Assembly (NCBI GenBank): GCA_003354055.1
Contig: PIVQ01000103.1
Coordinates: forward strand, 1 to 15,281
Direction: 5' to 3'
Length of the DNA stretch: 15,281 nt
From: Desulfobacteraceae bacterium
GTDB taxonomy: Bacteria; Desulfobacterota; Desulfobacteria; Desulfobacterales; Desulfobacteraceae
Below, piece by piece: positions 7,200 through 14,053 of this stretch. Position 1 is the first letter of the stretch, and each line of letters starts with the position of its first letter. The notes beneath the pieces are model-generated. The model was not told the DNA's origin and made no database searches. It saw only the letters and a list, made by a program, of their open reading frames with translations. The position numbers and the translations under genes were made by a program.

Positions 7200-7892
7200 C
7201 TATAGGGGGGTGTTCAATGCCGTCCCTTTTTTAAGACCAGATTGAATTTTACCATCTTTTCCATTCAATGGAGACCAGTCCATCCCGGGCCAGGAAATTT
7301 CCATGGCGTTTGAGAAGTAACAATTTCCACTGCAGGGTTTACAAAGCTTTTGCCCTTTTTTTTCAATTTCCCTGCCGTCACGAATAACCTGTCCACATTG
7401 GTTACATGTTGTTTTTTGTTTTGTAGGACCGGGAAGATCAAATTTACCGATATTTACATGAACTTTCTGAACCCTGAAAAGTACGCTGTCCGGCATTCTT
7501 TTATATGCTAAAATCTGTCTTTGAGATTTACCATCCACTTCGGGTGCGTATATATCGGAAAGATCCCTTGATTCTTCTGTGGAAATGATGCGAAATGATT
7601 GATCCGTGGCTAAGTTGATAAATGTTGCTGCCATGATACCATAATCCATGAATTTCAGGCTTCTTCGCCCAAGTTTGACACCGGTAACATAAGCCACCGC
7701 ATCAGCCGTACAGCGATCCATTTCTATATAAACAAGAAGCTTTTTGATCTGTTCTCGATTTTTTGGATTATCAAGATTGATGAGGCTACACCCCAACATT
7801 GCCATCCGAACGCCTACAACTTGCCCGGGGCAAAGATGCCCATGCGTCTTTGCCGACTCTTCAAGTAAAGATTCAAAAGATTCCATTTGCAT
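7200..7892 (-). CDS. FmdE-like protein with C-terminal zinc ribbon
   Basis: A 230-residue protein of the FmdE family, named after formylmethanofuran dehydrogenase subunit E but common beside molybdoenzymes in anaerobes that lack methanogenesis. The core motif is HGHLCPGQVVGVRMA (His17, His19, Cys21) with a second conserved block MDRCTADAVAYVTGVKLGRR (Cys61). A treble-clef or zinc-ribbon tail carries CNQCG (163, 166) and CKPCSGNC (184, 187, 191). The second ATG (7886) is better placed than the first: AAAGGA ends 4 nt before it but runs into the first. The stop of the chaperone gene is just upstream (TAA-AGG-ATG). The function is unproven; position suggests a role in cofactor handling for the reductase. 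Confidence 0.87.
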   Translation of the reverse strand: MQMESFESLLEESAKTHGHLCPGQVVGVRMAMLGCSLINLDNPKNREQIKKLLVYIEMDRCTADAVAYVTGVKLGRRSLKFMDYGIMAATFINLATDQSFRIISTEESRDLSDIYAPEVDGKSQRQILAYKRMPDSVLFRVQKVHVNIGKFDLPGPTKQKTTCNQCGQVIRDGREIEKKGQKLCKPCSGNCYFSNAMEISWPGMDWSPLNGKDGKIQSGLKKGTALNTPL

Positions 7893-7895
7893 CCT

Positions 7896-8552
7896 TTAGG
7901 TCTGGGTTGCAGGAATAGAGATACTTTCCAGGTACTCAAGCTCTTCTGCAATAAAAATCCTGGTGGCCTTTGCAAGATTACGATAAAATTGGGTTCCGGC
8001 ATGCTCGATCACACAATCGGTGAAATCGGGTATCCATATATTCAAATGATCGTTATGAAATGATTTTTGGTGGTATAGTATCTCCTGTGCCTGTTCAGGT
8101 ATATTGGACTGAATACTTTCAATTTCTTTAAAAATTAAAAAAAACATAAATTCCAGTTCGGCAGTAATATGGTCTGGAACTTCCTTAAAATTATTAGAAA
8201 TATCTAAACCAAAATTTTGATATCTTTTTTGGACGTCCATAGTCGAATCACCCATGACTTTGCGTTCCTTTTCAATATAGACAGATCCATAAGGAGGAGC
8301 CGGCATACTGTAAGGTCCGATAAAAAGTCTTGTAAACTCAACCTTTAGCAGCTCGAGATCACAGCCTTGATCCAGTTCAGCCTGCATGCATTGTATATAT
8401 GATACCGCTTCTGAATTCAGGTTTGACAACTGATCTGACAAAGTCGCAAGGTTCGTAAAAGTGTCGTCTTCGGGCATACGATAATAATTTGCTAAACTGC
8501 TGTAGATATCCTGCCTCGCTGTTTCCTGGGATACAATGTTTTGAATATCCAT
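7896..8552 (-). CDS. arrD: TorD/DmsD-type molybdoenzyme chaperone (ArrD-like)
   Basis: A 218-residue all-helical cytoplasmic protein of the TorD/NarJ chaperone family. Recognised parts are the central EFTRLFIGPYSMPAPPYGSVY (residues 72-92) and EVPDHITAELEFMFFL (124-139), the latter the P-D-H-x-x-x-E-L-E hallmark. Such chaperones bind the Tat signal of a specific molybdoenzyme and hold it for cofactor insertion before export. The obvious client is the Tat-signal-bearing catalytic subunit three genes upstream. AAGGAG precedes the ATG. It is separated from the membrane-subunit gene by 118 bp that include a long hairpin. The symbol rests on operon analogy with arrABCD. Confidence 0.88.
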   Translation of the reverse strand: MDIQNIVSQETARQDIYSSLANYYRMPEDDTFTNLATLSDQLSNLNSEAVSYIQCMQAELDQGCDLELLKVEFTRLFIGPYSMPAPPYGSVYIEKERKVMGDSTMDVQKRYQNFGLDISNNFKEVPDHITAELEFMFFLIFKEIESIQSNIPEQAQEILYHQKSFHNDHLNIWIPDFTDCVIEHAGTQFYRNLAKATRIFIAEELEYLESISIPATQT

Positions 8553-8587
8553 ACAAATTCTCCTTTATAATTTTCCGGATAAATGCT

Positions 8588-8632
8588 GATTTTTTCATCC
8601 GGGTAAGGTGGTTCGCCCGGATGAAAAAAATC
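8588..8632 (-). repeat. Long intra-operon hairpin between membrane subunit and chaperone genes
   Basis: GATTTTTTCATCCGGG (8588-8603) and CCCGGATGAAAAAAATC (8616-8632) form a 16-bp stem with one extra A and a 12-nt loop. T-runs stand on the 5' side and A-runs on the 3' side of the stem on both strands, so there is no free U-tract and it is not a normal terminator. In the minus-strand message it lies between the reductase genes and the accessory genes, where such stems often mark processing or protect the upstream message. Confidence 0.75.
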
Positions 8633-8670
8633 AACCACAGGTCACGCTTATAAAAAGCTGCGTTAGATGA

Positions 8671-9819
8671 TTAAGCTGGTTTTGACTCTAATTTTAAAAA
8701 CCGTTCTCCCAGAGAGAATAAGAGCAACATAACAGCAACGGATAACATAAAAACGATCCACTCCCAAATACTTGGGAAATACGAAATCACATCAGGAAAC
8801 TGTTCTGCTTTTGGTCCGACAGGACGGCTCTGGCCGGCCAAGAGAATTTCCATGTGCATCGCAAGCGTTCCCACAAGTACAAGAGCTGAGGTAAGTATCC
8901 TTGTACTCTGATTGTAACGAAGAGCAGGTATGGAAATCAAAATAAACGGCAAAAACAGGCCTAAAATAATTTCTGTATTTATACCGGCAATACTCCCGAA
9001 CACCTGTGCATATTTATGATAGTTTAAAAATTCCGGTACGACCGTAGATCCTTCAATAAAAAACTTGATGAGCGTGAGGATAATGACAGCACCGAGGGAG
9101 CCTGTGAAAATTCTTGTTAACTCTCTGAATAAAGAATTTGTCTTGTCTGAAATACCGTTACCCGTAATCTTGGCATGAATCAAGTTGTAAAACAGGCAAA
9201 GTGCTGAACCGCTTAATATCGCCATAAACAGGCAATATATGGACATTACCGGCCCAAAGTAAGTCACTCGTGATTCCGTGAGCCCAAAAACAGACCCAAT
9301 CATTAATGGAGCAATTAAAGCACAAAGAAAAGATATTTTCCCTAAACGTTTACTTGTTGCACTGTTCCAATCTCCTGCATGAAGCCGCCAGAATTTCAAG
9401 GCCAATACAACCAACTCCAGACTGTAAATGGCGCCCATCCACCAAATAGGAGAACTGAGGTTCGGCGAAAGCAGAATATAAACCATGTGCAGGACATTTC
9501 CAAGTTCCAGGCCGATGGAAATAAAACCTGCAACAAGTGTTGCTATTGCCAGGAAGATCAGTCGTTTGGCAAAAGGTTCATATCTTTTCACCCCAAAGAC
9601 CAGAGGTATTGCCGCCAGCAACGTTAACCCTGAGCTGGTTAAAGCAAAATAGATATAAACACCCAAAGGCAGAGACCAGATCAGGACATCATTGGCATTA
9701 AAAAGATGGTGACCTTCTGTAAGGATTTTAAAGGCTGCAAACAATCCGATAAGAATTGCAACGCCTAAAAGGCCAAGCCAGGTAAAAAATAATCCGTTTG
9801 AAGTTTTTGATTGATTCAT
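8671..9819 (-). CDS. arrC: NrfD/PsrC-family membrane subunit (ArrC-like)
   Basis: A 382-residue integral membrane protein with nine or ten hydrophobic helices (the first at about 9-29, then WSLPLGVYIYFALTSSGLTL at about 48-67, and the last just before the basic C-terminus). This is the NrfD/PsrC quinol-interaction subunit, which passes electrons from the menaquinol pool to the ferredoxin subunit and anchors the complex. The W-S-L-P-L-G-V-Y-I-Y-F and GLELGNVLHMVYILL blocks are typical. The start overlaps the stop of the upstream gene (TAATG), with a strong AAGGAGGT, so translation is coupled. Its presence makes the enzyme an ABC-type complex, unlike the two-subunit Shewanella ArrAB that uses CymA. 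Confidence 0.92.
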   Translation of the reverse strand: MNQSKTSNGLFFTWLGLLGVAILIGLFAAFKILTEGHHLFNANDVLIWSLPLGVYIYFALTSSGLTLLAAIPLVFGVKRYEPFAKRLIFLAIATLVAGFISIGLELGNVLHMVYILLSPNLSSPIWWMGAIYSLELVVLALKFWRLHAGDWNSATSKRLGKISFLCALIAPLMIGSVFGLTESRVTYFGPVMSIYCLFMAILSGSALCLFYNLIHAKITGNGISDKTNSLFRELTRIFTGSLGAVIILTLIKFFIEGSTVVPEFLNYHKYAQVFGSIAGINTEIILGLFLPFILISIPALRYNQSTRILTSALVLVGTLAMHMEILLAGQSRPVGPKAEQFPDVISYFPSIWEWIVFMLSVAVMLLLFSLGERFLKLESKPA

Positions 9820-10541
9820 TAGATACCTCCTTTGCTTGGCTGGTAGTTTGCCGGGTTAAAATCCCTAATATAGAACACATGGGGTTCTGTTCCTATCTGC
9901 TCTCTAAGTCGGAATGGCCTGAACTTACCCAGCAGTTGTCTGACTTTACTGTTTGGATCATTGAGATCACCGAAGATCCTTGCATCTGCCGGACAGGCAT
10001 CCACACACCTCGGCAGTTTTCCTTTTTTTAATCTGTGATCACAAAAAGTACATTTCTCTACAACGCCTTTTGGGCGAATCCCGGGCAGTGTGTCTTCTCT
10101 TTCGGGGTTATAATAGGGTATGGTTTTACCACCGACTTTTTCTACCTCTTCCTTGGGTGACGTCGTTCCTTCCAAAACTTTTTCAGAATTTTTCCAAGGT
10201 TTGTGGGGATAGGTCCAGTTAAAATAGATGACGCCATAGGGGCAGTTAAATTCACAATATTTGCAACCAATACATTTTTTGGGATTATGCATGGTTATCC
10301 CATTTTCCAACTTATGCATTGCACCGGTTGGACATCCCCTTACACAGGGAGCATTTTCGCAGTGGTTACAAAGAGTTGGAATATAGTGATACCGAACATT
10401 GGGAAAGACCCCGGACGTTTCTGTAATTTTATTTGACCAATAAATACCATCGGGTACGTTGTTTTCATTCCTGCAGGAAATACTGCAAGCGCTGCATCCG
10501 ACGCATCTTTGAAGATCTATGACCATTGCATATCTTGGCAT
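9819..10541 (-). CDS. arrB: Four [4Fe-4S] ferredoxin subunit of the molybdoenzyme (ArrB-like)
   Basis: A 240-residue electron-transfer subunit of the DmsB/PsrB/ArrB class. Sixteen cysteines form four sites: CVGCSACSISC (13, 16, 19, 23), CNHCENAPCVRGC (58, 61, 66, 70), CIGCKYCEFNC (90, 93, 96, 100) and CTFC...CVDAC (164, 167, 179, 183). All sites are intact. There is no signal peptide; in this family the subunit is carried through the Tat system with the catalytic partner. It bridges the NrfD subunit and the molybdopterin subunit. The length is close to that of ArrB proteins (about 230-240). It begins 13 bp after the catalytic gene with an AAGGGGG Shine-Dalgarno. Confidence 0.93.
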   Translation of the reverse strand: MPRYAMVIDLQRCVGCSACSISCRNENNVPDGIYWSNKITETSGVFPNVRYHYIPTLCNHCENAPCVRGCPTGAMHKLENGITMHNPKKCIGCKYCEFNCPYGVIYFNWTYPHKPWKNSEKVLEGTTSPKEEVEKVGGKTIPYYNPEREDTLPGIRPKGVVEKCTFCDHRLKKGKLPRCVDACPADARIFGDLNDPNSKVRQLLGKFRPFRLREQIGTEPHVFYIRDFNPANYQPSKGGI

Positions 10542-10554
10542 TCTTTATACCCCC

Positions 10555-13131
10555 TTAAATTTTTTCGATTTTGATCCGAGTCACACCGTAATATGCCGTG
10601 GCCCCACTTAATGCTTCGTACTGTGCCGGAATGATGTCGTTACTGCTGCCGCCGCGCGGTACTTTCCCAAATTCTTTCGATGCAAGACGGCCATAGACCC
10701 AGTGCCCCTGCCCGTAGCATTTTGCAACAGTACCGGGCCTGACACCTTCCCATAGTTTTGCAGTGCAGGTAAGGCTGCCGGTGGGAGAGGTCACTCTGAT
10801 CTTATCCCCGTTTTCGATATTGATTCTTTTTGCATCTAAGGGATTAATTTTTGCGACATCGTCCCAAGCCTCATCCCCGGGATCAATGTCCTTGAAATCA
10901 TAGTACCAACTGCAGTTTGCAGAGCGCCCTTCCCGATTCAACCGGGACTTATGATCAACATGGACAAAGGGATATTCTTTTTCATCTCCCAGGGTAAACG
11001 GGGCTTCATAGTGCGGGACAAATGCCATCTCACCTCTTGCAAGATAATTGGTGATTTTCATGACCTCATCTACGGTTGTTTTATGTTTATGGGCATGTTT
11101 TTCCAAGGCCGCTTTAAGGGTTTCACTGTAAAACTCGAATTGTTTGGTCTTGGTTTTCATCTTACCCCACCTTTTACGGAAGGGATAAGGGGCCGAATTC
11201 CAAACCCCTTTTTCAGCCAGAGCTTTCCAGCCGTTGAACTTATCACCGCCTTTGTATTGAGCAGGGTCCCAAAGTTGTTGCGTTGCATATTTCAATGCGT
11301 AAAGAGCAAATTCGTTATCATTGGTTGGCGCTTTGCCGGTTTCAGGGTCTTTGTAGGTTTTGTAATGGTTTAAAAGATTATCAAAACCCTTTTCAGCGAG
11401 TTTTTCAGCAATGAGCCAGGGTATTTCAGTTTCATCAGTTTTATAATCCCATACATTGTCAATGATAGGCTGCATAAGTGTGACGTGTCGGTACCCATTG
11501 CCATGCGATTTGACATACCCCCATTTTTCAAACATATGATGGGTATCCGGCAGCAGAATATCGGCAAACCATGAAAATTCTGATGCGTTTGTCGTGATGT
11601 GGGTCAGGAATGGGATTTTGGATAACGCTCTTTCCCATCGTTCCGGCTGAGGGGCTGAAAAAGCAAAATTGTTCATATAGGCAATGGCAACTTTGATCTC
11701 ATTGGGATCTTGGTTGAGTATCCCTTCTGCAGCATTGTTGGTGATTACGGCACTGCCTGGTTTCCCTTTTTTAATGCAGGGGAATTGGAGTCGCCCTCTT
11801 TGATCAATTTTCTTGTGTTTCTTTCCCTTTTTGGCGATATCATCCATGAAATCATCGGGTTTGGGGAATTTTTTAGTATATTCCTTGTTGGCCTTAAGGG
11901 TACCGCCAACATTATCAACCGCTCCCACAAGACCGTTAAGCGCATGAACAGCCATGGCTGTAAACCCACCCCTTACCTGCATACAGGGCCCGCCGCCCAA
12001 CCATGAAATGGCATGGGGAGCAGCTTTCCCATACTCAGTAGCGACTCGCCTGATCTGATCTGCTTCAAGGCCGGTAATGCTGGCTGCCCATTCCGGTGTC
12101 TTATCGTTCAGTTCAAGATTCCACCATTTGACCACCCCATGGGTGAACTTTTCTTCAAAAAGCGCGTCATCAACCTGTTGACCTCTTACGAAAAGATTTT
12201 TCCCATCAATGAAATCACCAACAAATGGTTTATACCAAAGCCCTTCTGTTAAAAGAACATGGGCGATGGCGACTGCAAGTGCACCATCCTCACCTGGCTT
12301 TGCCGGTAGCCATTCGTCAGCTTTGGCCGCTGTTGCAGATAGTCTTGGTTCAACGATTGCTATGGTGGCCCTGGCAATGGCGTCGCCCCAAACCTTAGAA
12401 TAATAGGATACCTGCCGGTTGGCTGCCAGAGGATCAGCACCCCATAAAAGGATGTATCGAGCGTTGGTTACATCATATTGCCGATAGTCCCAAAGCCCTT
12501 CAGTATAATAGGGTCCAAATTTTTCAGCTTCTGCACACAGGGAGGAATGAGAGATATTATTGGGAGAACCAATAATTTTGGTCATTCTGTCATACAGCAC
12601 ATCCCTCATATAAGAATAACGCCCCCGCATCAGCATATACTTGTGCGTCTCACCGTCATTTCTCAATTCCATTATTTTATCGGCAATTGTGTCGAGTGCT
12701 TCATCCCAGGATATGGAGACAAATTTAGGGTCTTCATTTCGACCTTTTTTCGGATTTGTCCGCTTCATGGGTGTTTTAATTCGATCCGGATCATAAACCT
12801 GCTGTAATGCTAAATGAGACCTAGGACATCCTGCACCCAAATTTACTTTAGAGTGCGGATTTCCTCTGACTTTGACCGCTCGGCCGTTAATCACATAGAC
12901 TTGCGAGGAGCACCATGAGGTACAACCCTGACAAGTTGCCGGAAGCCATTTCCCCTGATCTTTCCCTGAACTTTTCGTTGCAACGGCCAGTGCCTTCATC
13001 TGGGGCAGCATACTGCCGCCAAGTGCCACAGCAGCGCCGGTTGCTGCGGTTGTTTTCATAAAGGACCGACGTGACAATCCTTTATTCTTCAGAAAATTAG
13101 AAATCAGGGATATTGATTTTCTCTTTTCCAT
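10555..13131 (-). CDS. arrA: Molybdopterin oxidoreductase catalytic subunit, probable respiratory arsenate reductase ArrA
   Basis: An 858-residue periplasmic enzyme of the DMSO-reductase family. It has a Tat signal (SRRSFMK, arginines 21-22), an N-terminal [4Fe-4S] site with Cys 67, 70, 74 and 102 (C-x2-C-x3-C-x27-C), and MoCo-binding domains to the C-terminal QGHWVYGR region. R171-Y172 (MRGRYSY), H195-S196, C199 (candidate Mo ligand), K204 and Y216 reproduce with one constant offset of 6 the residues I recall for the Shewanella ArrA active site (R165, Y166, H189, S190, C193, K198, Y210). RGRY is the ArrA-type motif, where ArxA has GRGWG. Segments commonly used to detect arrA are also present: YYTEGLW, FVGDF, WWNLELNDKT, TPEWA-ITG. 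Length matches ArrA (about 850) and is shorter than TtrA. The predicted reaction is arsenate plus quinol-derived electrons to arsenite. A related ArrA-like enzyme for another oxyanion remains possible. Confidence 0.82.
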   Translation of the reverse strand: MEKRKSISLISNFLKNKGLSRRSFMKTTAATGAAVALGGSMLPQMKALAVATKSSGKDQGKWLPATCQGCTSWCSSQVYVINGRAVKVRGNPHSKVNLGAGCPRSHLALQQVYDPDRIKTPMKRTNPKKGRNEDPKFVSISWDEALDTIADKIMELRNDGETHKYMLMRGRYSYMRDVLYDRMTKIIGSPNNISHSSLCAEAEKFGPYYTEGLWDYRQYDVTNARYILLWGADPLAANRQVSYYSKVWGDAIARATIAIVEPRLSATAAKADEWLPAKPGEDGALAVAIAHVLLTEGLWYKPFVGDFIDGKNLFVRGQQVDDALFEEKFTHGVVKWWNLELNDKTPEWAASITGLEADQIRRVATEYGKAAPHAISWLGGGPCMQVRGGFTAMAVHALNGLVGAVDNVGGTLKANKEYTKKFPKPDDFMDDIAKKGKKHKKIDQRGRLQFPCIKKGKPGSAVITNNAAEGILNQDPNEIKVAIAYMNNFAFSAPQPERWERALSKIPFLTHITTNASEFSWFADILLPDTHHMFEKWGYVKSHGNGYRHVTLMQPIIDNVWDYKTDETEIPWLIAEKLAEKGFDNLLNHYKTYKDPETGKAPTNDNEFALYALKYATQQLWDPAQYKGGDKFNGWKALAEKGVWNSAPYPFRKRWGKMKTKTKQFEFYSETLKAALEKHAHKHKTTVDEVMKITNYLARGEMAFVPHYEAPFTLGDEKEYPFVHVDHKSRLNREGRSANCSWYYDFKDIDPGDEAWDDVAKINPLDAKRINIENGDKIRVTSPTGSLTCTAKLWEGVRPGTVAKCYGQGHWVYGRLASKEFGKVPRGGSSNDIIPAQYEALSGATAYYGVTRIKIEKI

Positions 13132-13157
13132 TTTCCCTCCCTTTAAAATGGTTACTA

Positions 13158-13583
13158 TTAACGTTCTTCATCATTTTTATTAGGCAGATTTGAATCCAAT
13201 TCAATATCAATACATCTGAGCCAATAAAGCAGCTCTTCATAATCTAATGGTTTGGTTAAACAGGCATAAATATGGTAGCAGATGGCATCTTTCAACTCAG
13301 GATGGAATCGATCCTTGGACATGCACAAAAAATAAATATGAGGATATTCAATCGTTAATTCCCGGATAGTACGATTATCAATGCTGATAGAATCCAAATC
13401 CAGAATAACGCAATTGCAGGGGGTGTTTGTCAGTTCTTTGTTTAGGTTTTCAATGCGCTCAATTAAATGTGATCTATAATTGTTTTTTGATAAAATAGTA
13501 TCTATCTGATTTAATTCTTTTGATTTTTTGCTTATTAAGATCACCTTTTTTTCCATGTTATTGCTCCAAGGGCTTTTCAGCAT
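13158..13583 (-). CDS. Stand-alone degenerate receiver-domain protein, first gene of the reductase operon
   Basis: A CheY-like receiver. The best start is the internal ATG at 13556 (132 residues, MEKKVILISKK): GGAG at 13564-13567 lies 7 nt before it, and the nine residues before it look non-native. The strand-3 aspartate (CVILDLDS, D53), a switch-type serine (FLCMSKDR, S80) and the conserved Lys-Pro (LTKPLDYEELLYWLR, K102) are present. The acidic pair that binds Mg2+ after strand 1 is missing: the site reads ILISKKSKEL. Phosphorylation would thus be weak or absent. No output domain follows, only an acidic/basic tail. It precedes the catalytic gene by 26 bp and follows the minus-strand sigma-54 promoter. 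It may act as a protein-interaction or phosphate-sink component of the sensor system; that is inference. Confidence 0.75.
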   Translation of the reverse strand: MLKSPWSNNMEKKVILISKKSKELNQIDTILSKNNYRSHLIERIENLNKELTNTPCNCVILDLDSISIDNRTIRELTIEYPHIYFLCMSKDRFHPELKDAICYHIYACLTKPLDYEELLYWLRCIDIELDSNLPNKNDEER

Positions 13584-13624
13584 AGATAAAAATTGATTTC
13601 CGGCTAAACAATGGCCTTATAGAG

Positions 13625-13640
13625 AGCAACTAGTATGCCA
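13625..13640 (-). promoter_or_regulatory. Sigma-54 (-24/-12) promoter for the reductase operon
   Basis: Read on the minus strand the site is TGGCATACTAGTTGCT: the invariant GG and GC are separated by exactly 10 nt, against a consensus of TGGCACG-N4-TTGCW. Transcription should start near 13614, leaving about 58 nt of leader before the receiver ATG at 13556. Confidence 0.8.
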
Positions 13641-13791
13641 TGGAAATAAATGGTAACCTTTTTGGGTCTAATTGCTAAAAGGGAAAAGGGGGGATGTACC
13701 TAGGACAGTAACTGCTCTATTGGTTTTTTATATGGATAGAAAAAAAGAGATTGCGACTCTTGTCATGAGCACCAATATGAATGGGTAAATC

Positions 13792-13893
13792 GTCCGGATT
13801 TCGGACAATATATGTTGACAAAGTTAAATATATGTATTATTTCAGTGTGTTATAGATATCCGAAAAGCGGACGTAAAAAAAGGTGTCCGGACA
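13792..13893. promoter_or_regulatory. Cluster of TCCG/CGGA inverted repeats, candidate enhancer (UAS) for a sigma-54 activator
   Basis: Three sites stand between the two facing sigma-54 promoters: GTCCG-N5-CGGAC at 13792-13806, TCCG-N5-CGGA at 13859-13871 and the palindrome TGTCCGGACA at 13884-13893. The first two have the same 5-nt spacing. They lie about 105-240 bp from each promoter, the usual reach of NtrC-type activators. The rest of the 13557-14053 gap is AT-rich and shows no gene; TTGACA at 13815 lacks a well-spaced -10. Confidence 0.65.
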
Positions 13894-13998
13894 ATTTGTA
13901 AAATTTCAGACAGTTTCGGGATAGGCGGCCTTATCTTTTGATGGAAACTTTGTCGTTTTTTTAGAAAAAGCACCGGTATCGAGCCTTAATTAGAAACA

Positions 13999-14014
13999 TG
14001 GCATATGATTTGCT
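13999..14014 (+). promoter_or_regulatory. Sigma-54 (-24/-12) promoter for the sensor genes
   Basis: TGGCATATGATTTGCT has GG (14000-14001) and GC (14012-14013) 10 nt apart and shares the TGGCATA-N4-TTGCT core with the divergent promoter at 13625-13640. The start would be near 14025, about 30 nt before the lipoprotein ATG. Confidence 0.78.
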
Positions 14015-14053
14015 CATATTTATCTTTAAACTTAATATTTTTAGGGTGTACAT

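Noticed and set aside
10555..13131. Tetrathionate or polysulfide/thiosulfate reductase (TtrA, PsrA/PhsA) as the identity of the catalytic subunit
   Set aside because: TtrA is normally longer (about 1000 residues), PsrA/PhsA shorter (about 760), and the RGRY motif with the other pocket residues points to ArrA; kept only as an alternative substrate class.
13733..13789. 18-codon frame MDRKKEIATLVMSTNMNG in the divergent region
   Set aside because: Too short, no ribosome-binding site; not supported as a gene or leader peptide.
13815..13840. TTGACA with TATTAT as a sigma-70 promoter in the divergent region
   Set aside because: Spacing is only 14 nt and it would read through the sensor promoter; the sigma-54 sites are far better.
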